From a virus, in the IMG/VR virus record IMGVR_UViG_3300021963_000041, positions 62,001 to 126,000 of that record: 64,000 nt of DNA, one strand, 5' to 3'. This document shows positions 31,873 to 40,548 of the stretch, piece by piece. Both the position numbers and the translations under genes were made by a program. The notes under the pieces are model-generated. The model saw only the letters and a program-made list of their open reading frames with translations. It was not told where the DNA came from and made no database searches. How positions within the stretch are numbered: position 1 is the stretch's first letter; every line of letters starts with the position of its first letter.

Positions 31873-32901
31873 TTATTTGTTGTAGTTAACCAATGATTTG
31901 AAACGGTTTACGATATCATTGCTTTCAGTGATGATCTTAGTCTTCTTCTGTGGAGCAGATGCAAGACCTTCAGTCATTCTTTTCTTAGGTGCAGCAGTAG
32001 CTTTTGCTTTACCAACTGATTCAGCTAAAGTAGCATAGATCAATTTAGCTTCGCGTACGTTCTTAGCACGGTCGAATGTTTCAATGATTTTAACCTTTTG
32101 AGACTCAGTCAACTCACCTTTACGGAATAATTTGTTAACGAATAACAATTTAGCGTTGAGTAAGTTTACTTCGTTCAATTTGCTACGTAAGAATTTGATT
32201 ACACCGTAAGCTTCGTTGAGTTCAGTTTTGATTTCTTCAACTTTCTCAGTTTCTTCTTCTTCAGCTTCTTCATCTTCTTCACGCAATGCGCGGATGATTT
32301 CTTCTAGGTCAACTTCTTCGTCATCTTCACCTTCAGCACCTTCGGTCTTAGGTTCAGACTCCTCTTCTTCGTCGCCTTCTTCTTCCATCATCTTTTTCTT
32401 TTTCATTTTACCTTCGCTTTTAGGAGCTTCTTCGTACTCTTCATCTTCACCTTCTTCAAGTGATTCTTCTTCGTCCGAACCTTCTTCTTCTCCTTCAAGT
32501 TCACGTAAAATTTCTTCCAACTCTTCATCAGAAATTTCTTCTGAATCGTCAGCTGGCATTTCTTCTTCCTCAGTAGGCATTTCATCCTCTGCAGGCATTT
32601 CTTCTTCTTCAGTTGGCATCTCTTCTTCAGCAGGTTCTTCAGCAGGCATTTCATCCTCCATTTCTTCACCTTCTTCTGAAACGATTCCAGCCATTTTTCG
32701 CATTCTTGCAATTTCAGTAGTCTCTTCTTCTGCAGGTGCTTCTACTTCTTCTTCGTCTTCCATCTCTTCTTTGATTTTGTGAGATAGCATTGATTGAAGT
32801 TTAGGAGCAAATGCTTCTTCAAGAGCTGCTTTAGCGTTTGCAAGCGCAGTTTCGCGTACGGCCTTAGCGTCAGCGATAGCATCTTTTAAAAGCTTGTTCA
32901 T
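31873..32901 (-). CDS. Prohead core scaffold (T4 gp22-like)
   Basis: A 342-residue protein. The first 45 residues form a basic/neutral helix (LLKDAIADAKAVRETALANA). Residues about 48-225 are extremely acidic, with repeated EEEMPAEDEMPTEEEEMPA-type units. The C-terminal 110 residues are helical (NEAYGVIKFLRSKLNEVNLL). The position between protease and capsid genes is that of T4 gene 22, and an acidic, helical, internally repetitive protein is what a prohead core requires. Several Ile/Leu-x-Glu sites would allow digestion by the prohead protease. It has a 101-base leader with possible alternative hairpins. Confidence 0.88.
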   Translation of the reverse strand: MNKLLKDAIADAKAVRETALANAKAALEEAFAPKLQSMLSHKIKEEMEDEEEVEAPAEEETTEIARMRKMAGIVSEEGEEMEDEMPAEEPAEEEMPTEEEEMPAEDEMPTEEEEMPADDSEEISDEELEEILRELEGEEEGSDEEESLEEGEDEEYEEAPKSEGKMKKKKMMEEEGDEEEESEPKTEGAEGEDDEEVDLEEIIRALREEDEEAEEEETEKVEEIKTELNEAYGVIKFLRSKLNEVNLLNAKLLFVNKLFRKGELTESQKVKIIETFDRAKNVREAKLIYATLAESVGKAKATAAPKKRMTEGLASAPQKKTKIITESNDIVNRFKSLVNYNK

Positions 32902-33002
32902 CTTTATTTAATGTGGTTTTTGACTTAACGTCCTATAGCTATTAGAGAGCTACAATTAGATACAATTACTAGGACGCTATAATAGGGATAGCGTATTATG
33001 AT
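32902..33002 (-). promoter_or_regulatory. Structured leader of the scaffold gene
   Basis: This 101-base leader can form a hairpin ACGCTAT / ATAGCGT (32974-32980 with 32988-32994) or a longer one CGTCCTA / TAGGACG (32970-32976 with 32929-32935) that encloses a small TAGCT / AGCTA stem (32936-32940 with 32948-32952). The two large stems share bases 32974-32976 and so exclude each other. A switch in scaffold translation is possible; this is inference. Confidence 0.45.
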
Positions 33003-33010
33003 CATAAATA
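33003..33010 (-). promoter_or_regulatory. TATTTATG motif before the scaffold and capsid genes
   Basis: Lies 7 bases after a terminator and 101 bases before the scaffold ATG; probably drives scaffold plus capsid. The last base differs from the usual A or T. Confidence 0.55.
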
Positions 33011-33017
33011 GTCACGC

Positions 33018-33048
33018 AAAAAGCAAAACCCACCTTGAAGGGTGGGTT
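33018..33048 (-). terminator. Terminator after the 216-residue head gene
   Basis: Stem AACCCACC / GGTGGGTT, six-base loop, then TTTTGCTTTTTG. It separates the protease-containing operon from scaffold and capsid. Confidence 0.8.
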
Positions 33049-33069
33049 CTACAAAAATTTTTTTATATA

Positions 33070-33720
33070 TTATGCGCTTTTTAGACCAACCTTACCTAAG
33101 AATGATGAAACCTCTGAGGTTTTGATGGATGCCATTGCTGCCTCAAATGCTGCAATTGAGAAGCTACCACCATGAGCTGCTCCAGTCATCGCTCCCTTGA
33201 AGGCTCCAATTGCCCCAATTCCTGAGTAGACCGCAAGCCCCGCAATAATAGTGTAATACAACATTTCTGCTGCTTTGTCTTGTGCAGTATCTCCTTCGAT
33301 ACCAGCTTTCTTAAAAATACCACTAATTTTAAGAATAAATTTCAAACCTTTGACATACGCTTTGTGCCACTTGTGAGTGAACTCGATAATGTTGTGAGCA
33401 AACTCCTCCTCTTGACCTTTTGCTTGTCCTGGCTTAACTAGCTTCTTCCATACAGCTACCAACTTGCCAACACCCTTAACAAAAAGCTCAACTACTTTAG
33501 GTAGTGCCAAGATAAATCCAATGATTGCAAATGCTCCAAGCGATTCATTCAACTTTTCCTCAGAAGATTCAACCTCTTGTTCAATCTCATCTTTATTCGA
33601 TTCGAACTCAGTTCCCAAAGCTGTAAAAGAATCTTTCATTGCAGCATCCATTGCTGCTATCATTTTTTTATCCTCTTCCTCTCTAAGGATCTGTTCAACT
33701 ATTAATCCAAGCTTTGCCAT
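33070..33720 (-). CDS. Head-region membrane-like protein with targeting-type N-terminus
   Basis: A 216-residue protein. It starts AKLGLIVEQILREEEDKK, a helix ending in Leu-Arg-Glu that looks like the capsid-targeting ends of T4 internal proteins. Residues 61-78 (LGAFAIIGFILALPKVVEL) and about 155-180 (LYYTIIAGLAVYSGIGAIGA) are hydrophobic and long enough to span a membrane. Helical, charged regions separate them. Position among prohead core genes suggests a core or packaged internal protein; a membrane-active injected protein is possible. A terminator follows the stop. No family recognised. Confidence 0.6.
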   Translation of the reverse strand: MAKLGLIVEQILREEEDKKMIAAMDAAMKDSFTALGTEFESNKDEIEQEVESSEEKLNESLGAFAIIGFILALPKVVELFVKGVGKLVAVWKKLVKPGQAKGQEEEFAHNIIEFTHKWHKAYVKGLKFILKISGIFKKAGIEGDTAQDKAAEMLYYTIIAGLAVYSGIGAIGAFKGAMTGAAHGGSFSIAAFEAAMASIKTSEVSSFLGKVGLKSA

Positions 33721-34082
33721 TATTTCTTTTTAAAGAAGTTTTTTACGTTTTCTGATATATCGTCAAAATTCACAAGAACATCTACACCATCTGGTTGAGT
33801 TGTTACCAACACACCTTTTTTGTCAATACTTTTGACAGTACCTTTATCGCTAACAAAGTTAGCATTGTTGTATTTTTTTACTGCGCTAAGATTAAAACTA
33901 ATCGGAATACCTGCTGGCTTTTCTGGAGTTGCGTCTTTCTTCTCTTCTTCACCCGCTTTCTCAGCAGCTTCTGGTCCACCCTTTGCAGCAGCGGCAAAAG
34001 GATTTGCCTCTTCCTCCGCTTCTAGAACGTAGGATTTTACAACCTTTTCGATTAGCTCTTTAACTTGCTTATTTAATTTCAT
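33720..34082 (-). CDS. Small head-region protein (prohead core candidate)
   Basis: A 120-residue protein, taking ATG at 34082 (MKLNKQVKELIEKVVKSYVL); an in-frame ATG at 34115 would add 11 residues that lie inside the previous gene and look non-native. The N-terminal helix is followed by an acidic Ala/Glu/Lys segment (residues 25-55) and a compact C-terminal domain about residues 58-118 (IPISFNLSAVKKYNNANFVS, then KKGVLVTTQPDGVDVLVNFD), probably a small beta fold. Overlaps its neighbours at both ends. Function unknown; T4 has small core proteins (gp67, gp68) in the same region. Confidence 0.6.
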   Translation of the reverse strand: MKLNKQVKELIEKVVKSYVLEAEEEANPFAAAAKGGPEAAEKAGEEEKKDATPEKPAGIPISFNLSAVKKYNNANFVSDKGTVKSIDKKGVLVTTQPDGVDVLVNFDDISENVKNFFKKK

Positions 34083-34428
34083 AGTAGCGTGATAATGTGT
34101 GACCCATTTCTTCATATAACGATTCTAGGCGTTGCTGTAATTTAGCAACCTCTTTTACAGTTTTCATAAACTGCTCGTTATTTGATCGTAGACCTTTCAT
34201 ATTACGCTTCACAGTAATCTCATCAAACCACTCATCAGTTTCCTGAAGAGCAATTCTTTCAGCATTCTCAACAATGTTGCTAATTGCAGTTGCTGCTTCA
34301 CGCAAATCGTCAGTGCGATAAATCTTCGCACCATACTCGTTGAATCTAGAAACTGCTTCTAAAAACTGAGTTTTTTCGTTTAGTTCAACCTTTTGGTCGA
34401 TGCTTTCTTTTATCTTTTTGAGTTTCAT
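34069..34428 (-). CDS. Helical head-region protein
   Basis: A 119-residue all-helical protein rich in Glu, Lys and Arg, starting KLKKIKESIDQKVELNEKTQ and ending EEMGHTLSRYYEIK. The start is 1 base after the protease stop and its end overlaps the next gene by 14 bases. Location directly after the prohead protease suggests a prohead core protein, perhaps digested during maturation, but I recognise no family. Confidence 0.6.
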   Translation of the reverse strand: MKLKKIKESIDQKVELNEKTQFLEAVSRFNEYGAKIYRTDDLREAATAISNIVENAERIALQETDEWFDEITVKRNMKGLRSNNEQFMKTVKEVAKLQQRLESLYEEMGHTLSRYYEIK

Positions 34429-34429
34429 A

Positions 34430-35050
34430 TTACATTATTGAGATTATATCACTAATAAGTGAGTTCACTTTATTGTATTTGTTGTTGTTGCTGGCACCAT
34501 GAGATACACCCTCGTTTAGGTTATCCATAAAAGCACCTTGTGTTGATGGATTAGATACTAAATCCCAACAAACGATTTCAAAATCATCTTGCACTTCTAC
34601 TCTACCCTCTCCTAGATTCTTAACAGAACCCATACCACGAGAGCTAATACCTAAGCGGATACCCGCTTTTAAAAGTTCTTTGGCAATGTTTCCAGATGGT
34701 GTAGATAGAATTTCAATTCTACCCATCAAGTCATTACCTTCCCACCACAAATCTAAGATATTGTGTGATACGTTTGCTAAGTTGACTACAGATGATTCTG
34801 GGTGATCTAATTCTCCTAATGCTCTACGCTCAGCTACAAATACTTTTTTGTATTTTTCACACTCACGCTTTAGAATAGGCATTGGATAGCTTCTACCATT
34901 TTGGTTAAAGTTCTTATCCATATTTGAACTACCTCTCTGCATGACACCGCTTACGATCAACTTGCCACTATTTTGGCTAATTGATTCGTTAATCTGCTCT
35001 GGTGTAAATTGTAAAGAGCCTATGAAGTCAACTATTACTTGCTTGCTCAT
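34430..35050 (-). CDS. Prohead maturation protease (T4 gp21-like)
   Basis: A 206-residue protein, near the size of T4 gp21 (212). The herpesvirus-type serine protease triad can be placed: ALGELDHPE (His83), GIRLGISSRGMGSV (Ser136 or Ser137) and VCWDLVSNPST (Asp163). NRNGRSYP-like FNQNGRSYPMPIL lies upstream of the His motif, as usual. It would cut the scaffold, capsid protein N-termini and other prohead proteins after (Leu/Ile)-x-Glu. Overlaps the previous gene by four bases (ATGA). Confidence 0.93.
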   Translation of the reverse strand: MSKQVIVDFIGSLQFTPEQINESISQNSGKLIVSGVMQRGSSNMDKNFNQNGRSYPMPILKRECEKYKKVFVAERRALGELDHPESSVVNLANVSHNILDLWWEGNDLMGRIEILSTPSGNIAKELLKAGIRLGISSRGMGSVKNLGEGRVEVQDDFEIVCWDLVSNPSTQGAFMDNLNEGVSHGASNNNKYNKVNSLISDIISIM

Positions 35051-35787
35051 GCTTTAAATTCTTTAGTTATGTTCTGTACTAATTGTTGTTCTTGATTGAA
35101 GTTTCCTAATCTAATCTCCTCATCGTAGGCTTGGTACATTAACTCACCATTACGATAATCGATAGCGTATGGCTCTCCATCGAGCATAACATCAAATTCA
35201 TACCACTCAGTCCCTAATTGATTGTAGTCAATATCTTGAGGTTTGATAGTCAATCCAGCTTTTGCAAAAATTTGCACTAGCTTATCTTTTACAGCTGTAG
35301 CTGCCAACTCTTTCAAGTTTGCTAGACTGCGTGCTTTTTTATTTATCTCAGACAATCTGTTGCTGATCTTTAGGATAGCTTCATTTGTACGCTTCCAATA
35401 ACGACCGTTGTCAATTGCTGATTCGGTTTTTAGCTTGATACTGTGATCTAACGCTCTAGAGATTTCTCTAAGCATCTTATTCACTTCTAATATCTTTCTA
35501 TTGACCTTTTGAACTTCGTTAGCTGTTGGATCAGTTTTAAAACTCTTATAGCTAACTTCGTGTAATTTTATTGTATGTGGATGTTCTTTTGGAGCCTTCT
35601 TGCTATATGCAAATTGCTCGTCTTCTAGATCAACCGCTTGAGTTCCGTCGTCTGTAGGATCTCCTGTGAAAGCACCTGGTGTGTGGAAAGCTCCTGCACC
35701 ATCTGAGGTACTCCCTTCGTTACGTAGTTTTTTAATATACTTACGTACCTCTTCTATCTCTTTTAATGTTAGTTTCTTACTTGACAT
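35047..35787 (-). CDS. Conserved head-region protein of unknown function
   Basis: A 246-residue protein. Residues 1-25 are helical, 25-60 low in complexity and acidic, 70-165 helical with KVNRKILEVNKMLREISRAL, and the C-terminal 80 residues form a compact alpha/beta end with YEFDVMLDGEPYAIDYRNGE. It overlaps the previous gene by 11 bases and the protease gene by 4. Genes of this look sit between portal and protease genes in related marine phages as I recall, but no role is known to me. Confidence 0.6.
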   Translation of the reverse strand: MSSKKLTLKEIEEVRKYIKKLRNEGSTSDGAGAFHTPGAFTGDPTDDGTQAVDLEDEQFAYSKKAPKEHPHTIKLHEVSYKSFKTDPTANEVQKVNRKILEVNKMLREISRALDHSIKLKTESAIDNGRYWKRTNEAILKISNRLSEINKKARSLANLKELAATAVKDKLVQIFAKAGLTIKPQDIDYNQLGTEWYEFDVMLDGEPYAIDYRNGELMYQAYDEEIRLGNFNQEQQLVQNITKEFKA

Positions 35788-36634
35788 TTTTCAACTCTTT
35801 TAGTAGCTCATGATATAGAAGTAGTGATAAAACGTGATCTTCCTTAACAGACTTAATTTTTTCAAGTTTGTTAGTCATGCTAACAACCTCATTGAGTTTG
35901 ATAGCCGTTACCTTATCTTGAACTTTTGGTAGCATTTTCTGAATAGCTGCTGCTACAATCTTACCTTCTTTAACGATAAACTGTTTTAACCCAGCAGTGT
36001 TAGATACATTATTAATGTACTCTCTTAAAATGCCTTTTTGTTTTGTTGATAGATTAGCGTACTTATCGTTGAATTTATTTATCATCAACTTGTAAGCTAA
36101 CAAACGAACTTCTTCATCTTGCTTCAAATAATCATCTACTGCAGCTTCTGCTGACTCAGCAAGTTTAATTTGGTTCTTTCTAGTGATGTGTTCAAGAATT
36201 GTATAACGACTCTTAACAACATCAGCTACTTTAGCAACACTCACACCTTCAAAAATACGATAGATGGATGCGTAGATTCTGTACTCAGCTAGATTGGTTT
36301 TGAAGAAATCTTTAAGATCGTAATGATTCTTAACCTCTTTAATCAAATTGTACTTGGTTTCGCTAAGCTTTGTTGCGTTCATTTTATTACGCAACTTTAC
36401 TACTGTATTCAATAGGTAATTAGCTTTGCTGCCATCGGTATACTTTTCATTCATTAGAGTTTGGTATAATACCAACTCCTTTGCGAGAATTGAATCAGCT
36501 TTGAAAAACTCTCTGATTATAGTTAAAGCCGGTGATTTCTCGACACCCTTAATTGTATCAGCCGCAACCTGACGCGTTAACAATTCAAATAGAATTGCCG
36601 TGTTCCTGATCTTGGAGTGTGTTGATTTTTTCAT
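35777..36634 (-). CDS. Conserved helical protein after the portal gene
   Basis: A 285-residue, nearly all-helical basic protein. The start KIRNTAILFELLTRQVAADT and the segment NLAEYRIYASIYRIFEGV are patterns I recall as conserved in T4-like marine phages at this location, without assigned function. A TATTTATT motif ends only 5 bases before the ATG, so the transcript may start at or very near the codon. Possible roles are prohead core or portal-associated assembly factor; both are inference. Confidence 0.65.
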   Translation of the reverse strand: MKKSTHSKIRNTAILFELLTRQVAADTIKGVEKSPALTIIREFFKADSILAKELVLYQTLMNEKYTDGSKANYLLNTVVKLRNKMNATKLSETKYNLIKEVKNHYDLKDFFKTNLAEYRIYASIYRIFEGVSVAKVADVVKSRYTILEHITRKNQIKLAESAEAAVDDYLKQDEEVRLLAYKLMINKFNDKYANLSTKQKGILREYINNVSNTAGLKQFIVKEGKIVAAAIQKMLPKVQDKVTAIKLNEVVSMTNKLEKIKSVKEDHVLSLLLYHELLKELKNVK

Positions 36635-36639
36635 CTAAT

Positions 36640-36647
36640 AATAAATA
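36640..36647 (-). promoter_or_regulatory. TATTTATT motif before the 285-residue head gene
   Basis: Ends 5 bases before the ATG at 36634, in the gap after the portal gene. Confidence 0.55.
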
Positions 36648-36659
36648 TGTCGGTTTATG

Positions 36660-38510
36660 TTATTCTTCTTGTAAGATATTATCCTCGTTCAACAAATTTG
36701 AATTTTCTTCAAAACGCTCGGATTCAAATGTATCTTGTATTGCGTTTTTCTTTTTATCCAATTCTGTGATCAAACCTTCGTATAACGCTCTCTTCTTTGA
36801 ACTCTCATAAACCTTGCGGATAGTCTTGTTTCCTAACGGATCCCATCCAAGTGGATGCTCATGTGTACCATGTGTTCCTGGTTCTTCTGGTCTTCCAGCT
36901 CCAGGCCATCCACCTTTTGGCATTTGTGCTTGCCTTTCATCGTACCCTTTTGGTACCTCTCCACTACCCTTATATAAAGCTGCTAAATCGTGAGGTGTTC
37001 CAAATGACTGTCCAGTCTTGATTGGATCATTACCTTCTGTTTTAATCTGCTCAATTCTAAACTGGGCTTTTGTATCTTCGATAATTCGATTTTGCTCTTG
37101 TAGGTATTGTACCTCAGTTAATCCAAATAACTGCTCGTAAACCCAATTGCGACTGAATAACTTTTTCTCTATCATGTCACCAGCTAAGGTAACTTTACTA
37201 GTCCAAAGTTCAATCTTCTCTTTTTCATATACCGAAGATGGTGCTGTTAAGCTTAAACTAAAGTCTACTAAATCTTCGTCAGTAAATCCTTGAGTGTACA
37301 AATGCACGATTGCAATCTTGTACAACTCAGATGTGATAATTTTCTGTACACGCTCTACTGTTCTAGCAAAACGGAAATCTTGAGATGCTAGAGTTGCTTT
37401 ACCGGTTGTATCCTCTTCATATCCAAGATACGCTTTTGGAATCTTTAATGACCCTAGTAGACGATTCTTTAAGTACTCGATATCCGTAATACCATCATAG
37501 TTTAGACCTGCTAATGGTTCGATGTTGGTACCACTTTCTGAACCACGAACTGGAAGATAAAAATCTTCAAGAAGGTTCTGCATATTGTACTTTAAGTTGT
37601 ATTGACCAGTCTCTGGATCAACGTATGGTACTTTCTTCATTCTGTTGATCATACCTTCCATGAAAGCATCTACCTCAGCAGGTGGAATGTTACCAATATC
37701 AATCTTAAAAATACGTTTATCTGGAGCACGCATAATACGATGAATTAACATCGCATCTTCCATTAGTGTGATCTGTTTCCAAACCTTTCTAGATGGTTCA
37801 ATGATCGCTCTACCATACGGTAAAAAGTTTGTATCACTTAATAAGCGAAAGTGTGCAATCTCATAGTTATCGTAAGTCTCACCCTCTTTACCAGCAGATG
37901 ACATATGTGTCAATCCTGATACAGCTGTTGTATCTCTACGGAACTTAACCTTTGTAGGATTTTCTGGATCAAAGTTTTCTTCTCTGATCATTTCATAAGC
38001 TGAGATAGGTTCCACATTAATAACACCAAACTTTTCAGCAATGTTTAAGTGTAGAAAGAAGTCACCATATTTGACCGTATTTCTAATCCAAGGCCATAAG
38101 TTAAACTCGATGTTCAATACATCATAGAATAGGTTATGTAAAACTCGTTGAACTTTCTCATTTCCTGTGGTGATTGTTAACATATCACCGTACTCATTTT
38201 TAGCAGTACACTCGTCTGCATAAATGTCTAATGCTGACGAAATAATACTATCCGTATCCATTGCTTCATAATCACGAAACAACTCTAAACGAGTATATAA
38301 TTGTAATTGACCGGCATGTTGAGACATACCAGGTGTTGTAGAGAAGAGTCTTGAAAATCGGTCGATTCGACGGTTTGTGTTTATGTTTCCGTCAGATTGA
38401 ATGCGAGCTGTATCAATAACCTTTAGTTGGTTACCTCCCACATTACGAATGATCACATCCGTACTAAAGAGCTTTTGTAGCCTGCTAAAGAGTGTCTTAT
38501 TTTCAGCCAT
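36660..38510 (-). CDS. Portal protein (T4 gp20-like)
   Basis: A 616-residue protein, longer than T4 gp20 (524). Signature segments include YTRLELFRDYEAMDTDSIIS, SALDIYADECTAKNEYGDML, FNLWPWIRNTVKYGDFFLHL, ISAYEMIREENFDPENP, IHRIMRAPDKRIFKIDIGNI and YLGYEEDTTGKATLASQDFR. These are all core features of gp20-type portals. The extra length is a C-terminal tail (about residues 500-616) rich in Gly, Pro, Glu and Lys. It forms the dodecameric DNA gate at the head vertex and is the docking site of the terminase encoded just upstream. TATTTATT motif 14 bases upstream. Confidence 0.95.
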   Translation of the reverse strand: MAENKTLFSRLQKLFSTDVIIRNVGGNQLKVIDTARIQSDGNINTNRRIDRFSRLFSTTPGMSQHAGQLQLYTRLELFRDYEAMDTDSIISSALDIYADECTAKNEYGDMLTITTGNEKVQRVLHNLFYDVLNIEFNLWPWIRNTVKYGDFFLHLNIAEKFGVINVEPISAYEMIREENFDPENPTKVKFRRDTTAVSGLTHMSSAGKEGETYDNYEIAHFRLLSDTNFLPYGRAIIEPSRKVWKQITLMEDAMLIHRIMRAPDKRIFKIDIGNIPPAEVDAFMEGMINRMKKVPYVDPETGQYNLKYNMQNLLEDFYLPVRGSESGTNIEPLAGLNYDGITDIEYLKNRLLGSLKIPKAYLGYEEDTTGKATLASQDFRFARTVERVQKIITSELYKIAIVHLYTQGFTDEDLVDFSLSLTAPSSVYEKEKIELWTSKVTLAGDMIEKKLFSRNWVYEQLFGLTEVQYLQEQNRIIEDTKAQFRIEQIKTEGNDPIKTGQSFGTPHDLAALYKGSGEVPKGYDERQAQMPKGGWPGAGRPEEPGTHGTHEHPLGWDPLGNKTIRKVYESSKKRALYEGLITELDKKKNAIQDTFESERFEENSNLLNEDNILQEE

Positions 38511-38524
38511 TAGTGTTTATTTTT

Positions 38525-38532
38525 AATAAATA
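38525..38532 (-). promoter_or_regulatory. TATTTATT motif before the portal gene
   Basis: Ends 14 bases before the ATG at 38510, in the gap after the terminase gene. Confidence 0.55.
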
Positions 38533-38541
38533 GTCGCGGCA

Positions 38542-40113
38542 TCAAAGAAGCCATCCCATGTCCTCATTGTTCCCTTTATTGTCCGTCATATTCCACGGAT
38601 TATTAGTTTGGGCTCTAGTATACACAGCTACGGTCGATTTGATATTATTTACTGCCACTCGGTTAATTTCTATACCTGCTTGTCTAAGTTTCAATGCTGT
38701 ATCTCTGACCCACAACCCTTGACCAAAACACATGACCAAGTCATCGTTATAGCCTTGAGCTGCTTCAGCTCTACCAGCTCTCCATATGAATACATACAAC
38801 TCATCAAGCAAGCGCTTACTACGTATTATACAACTATTTTCACGGATAAACAACTCTAGTTTAGAAATAACTAAAGGTCTTGTTTTATGTGACATTGTAA
38901 ACCCTGCAACCATGTCAGTTTTAGATGCTAAGTCATATCCCTTAGTTAGGAACTTGTCTGAGTCTAATGCATCTTGTTTATATGTGTAATATAAATTTGG
39001 ATAGTTCCTATCAATAACTTGCTGAATTGCTGCCCATCCTACGTTAGCGTTCTCCACAACTAGCAATGCATTGTTCCACTCTGTTGCTGCAGCTACTAGT
39101 AAATTACCGAAATCTTTTGTTCCAACCTGACCTTTATATTCTGCTACCTGGCGACATGATTCAACCTCAACAACATGGAAAGCAGAGTAGTCACTACCAT
39201 CTCCACGAGCAACGTCGGCAGATAGGATATAGTTTTTTGTGTAGTCTGGAAACTCCCATACCCAGTAGTTACCATCAAAACCTCTCTTCTCAATTGGATC
39301 TTGAGCATAGGTCTGCATGTAGTATGTAATGAGCTCTGGTGATACGACAGTATTACCTGATGTACTAAAGTCACAGTCACACTCCTGAGCTGCAAGTCTT
39401 AAACCAAGCTCAGCATCTTGTCGATCTCTCCATGTTTGATCCCTCTCAGGATGCACTTGCCATGGAAGTCGTAGAGTCTTAAACTTATTCTCACCTGCTT
39501 CTGCTTTAGTCCACATTTTGTGGAAGAAGTTACCAGTACCATTAGGAGTTGATAACAAGATACCTTGACCACCCGTACTCAATGTTTGTTGTAGTGATGC
39601 CCATAGTTCTTCTGCTCCATCAACGAAAGCTGCCTCATCAATAATAACTAACGATAACGCTTCTGAACGTCCTGATGTTCCTGTACTCGATACGGCTTTG
39701 ATTTGTGATCCGTTTGAAAGTCTCATTGAAAGCTTGTTACTCTCAACCGCCTTCAGCTTTAACCAACTAGGTAAATTATCAAACATCACTCGCACCTTTG
39801 TTACAAGGTTCTTAGATGTGTTCTGGTCAATCGCAACTACAAGTACGTTCTTATCATTTTGGAATAGAATCATCCAAAGTGCATAACCTGCAATAAGTGT
39901 TGAGATACCTAGCTGTCTAGATTTTAAAATGATAACCCTGTCGTTATCTTGAAACTCTTGTAACGAGTCTTCTTGGTAAGGATAAAGATGAAATGGAATT
40001 TTTCCCTTAGTGGGGTGCTGAATCATACAATACTTCTTCATGAAGTAAGTTGCTGACTTTGCACACTTTAGGTACTCCTCCTTGATTATATCTTTTAAAG
40101 TCTTTTCTGACAT
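38542..40113 (-). CDS. Terminase large subunit (T4 gp17-like)
   Basis: A 523-residue protein. The ATPase half shows ILKSRQLGIST (residues 62-72, Walker A-like), SLVIIDEAAF with Walker B at 156-160 and the coupling motif STPNG at 188-192. The nuclease half shows SADVARGDGSDYS (Asp300), LVVENANVG (Glu354) and GYNDDLVMCFG, the three acidic groups of the RNase H-like fold. It pumps DNA into the prohead and cuts it when full. Somewhat shorter than T4 gp17 (610). No small terminase subunit was recognised in the window. Confidence 0.95.
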   Translation of the reverse strand: MSEKTLKDIIKEEYLKCAKSATYFMKKYCMIQHPTKGKIPFHLYPYQEDSLQEFQDNDRVIILKSRQLGISTLIAGYALWMILFQNDKNVLVVAIDQNTSKNLVTKVRVMFDNLPSWLKLKAVESNKLSMRLSNGSQIKAVSSTGTSGRSEALSLVIIDEAAFVDGAEELWASLQQTLSTGGQGILLSTPNGTGNFFHKMWTKAEAGENKFKTLRLPWQVHPERDQTWRDRQDAELGLRLAAQECDCDFSTSGNTVVSPELITYYMQTYAQDPIEKRGFDGNYWVWEFPDYTKNYILSADVARGDGSDYSAFHVVEVESCRQVAEYKGQVGTKDFGNLLVAAATEWNNALLVVENANVGWAAIQQVIDRNYPNLYYTYKQDALDSDKFLTKGYDLASKTDMVAGFTMSHKTRPLVISKLELFIRENSCIIRSKRLLDELYVFIWRAGRAEAAQGYNDDLVMCFGQGLWVRDTALKLRQAGIEINRVAVNNIKSTVAVYTRAQTNNPWNMTDNKGNNEDMGWLL

Positions 40114-40128
40114 ACGTAACCGGTATTG

Positions 40129-40548
40129 TTATGGTATCAAAAAACCAATCAACGTTGTTAGGAATAATGCACCTACTGTACCTCCTAACACCCTTGTTGT
40201 TTTTCTTAACCTAGTATTGTCTTTTTCCAAATCGGAAACGATTAATACATACTTAGATTCTTTCTCTTTGTAGAGTTGAATTTGTTGTGTGTAGTTTGCT
40301 TCTTTTTGGACGTAAGTTTGGATGATACTATCTTTCAACTCAACTTTTTGCTCAGTGAGTTGTAATAGCTGTATAGTTTGAGTTAACTCAGCTTTTGCTG
40401 AATCCCCTTTCACTAAATCAACTGCAATTTTTTTAGCAGTAGTGCAAGGAATCATAACCTTGCAAGTATCCTTAATTGTAACGGTCTGTGAAAAAGCTGT
40501 CAAGCTCAGTAGGAGTGTACCTACCAACATTTTGAATTTTAGTGCCAT
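40129..40548 (-). CDS. Spanin-like protein with signal peptide and C-terminal membrane segment
   Basis: A 139-residue protein. Residues 1-20 (ALKFKMLVGTLLLSLTAFSQ) look like a signal peptide with cleavage near Ser20. A long coiled coil follows from about residue 40 to 115 with DSAKAELTQTIQLLQLTEQK and ESKYVLIVSDLEKDNTRL, and residues 121-138 (GGTVGALFLTTLIGFLIP) are a membrane segment. I recall similar proteins in Bacteroidota phages. The start lies inside the end of the preceding coiled-coil membrane gene (77-base overlap), as in Rz/Rz1 pairs. Disruption of the outer envelope at lysis is the likely role; no lysozyme or holin is recognised nearby. Confidence 0.5.
   Translation of the reverse strand: MALKFKMLVGTLLLSLTAFSQTVTIKDTCKVMIPCTTAKKIAVDLVKGDSAKAELTQTIQLLQLTEQKVELKDSIIQTYVQKEANYTQQIQLYKEKESKYVLIVSDLEKDNTRLRKTTRVLGGTVGALFLTTLIGFLIP

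Noticed and set aside
32216-32782. 188-codon Ser-rich plus-strand frame opposite the scaffold gene
   Set aside because: It arises from the GAA/GAG codons of the acidic scaffold read on the other strand.
34083-34115. Longer start for the 120-residue head protein (ATG at 34115)
   Set aside because: It would add WVTHYHAT-type residues that lie in the previous gene; ATG at 34082 gives a typical N-terminal helix.
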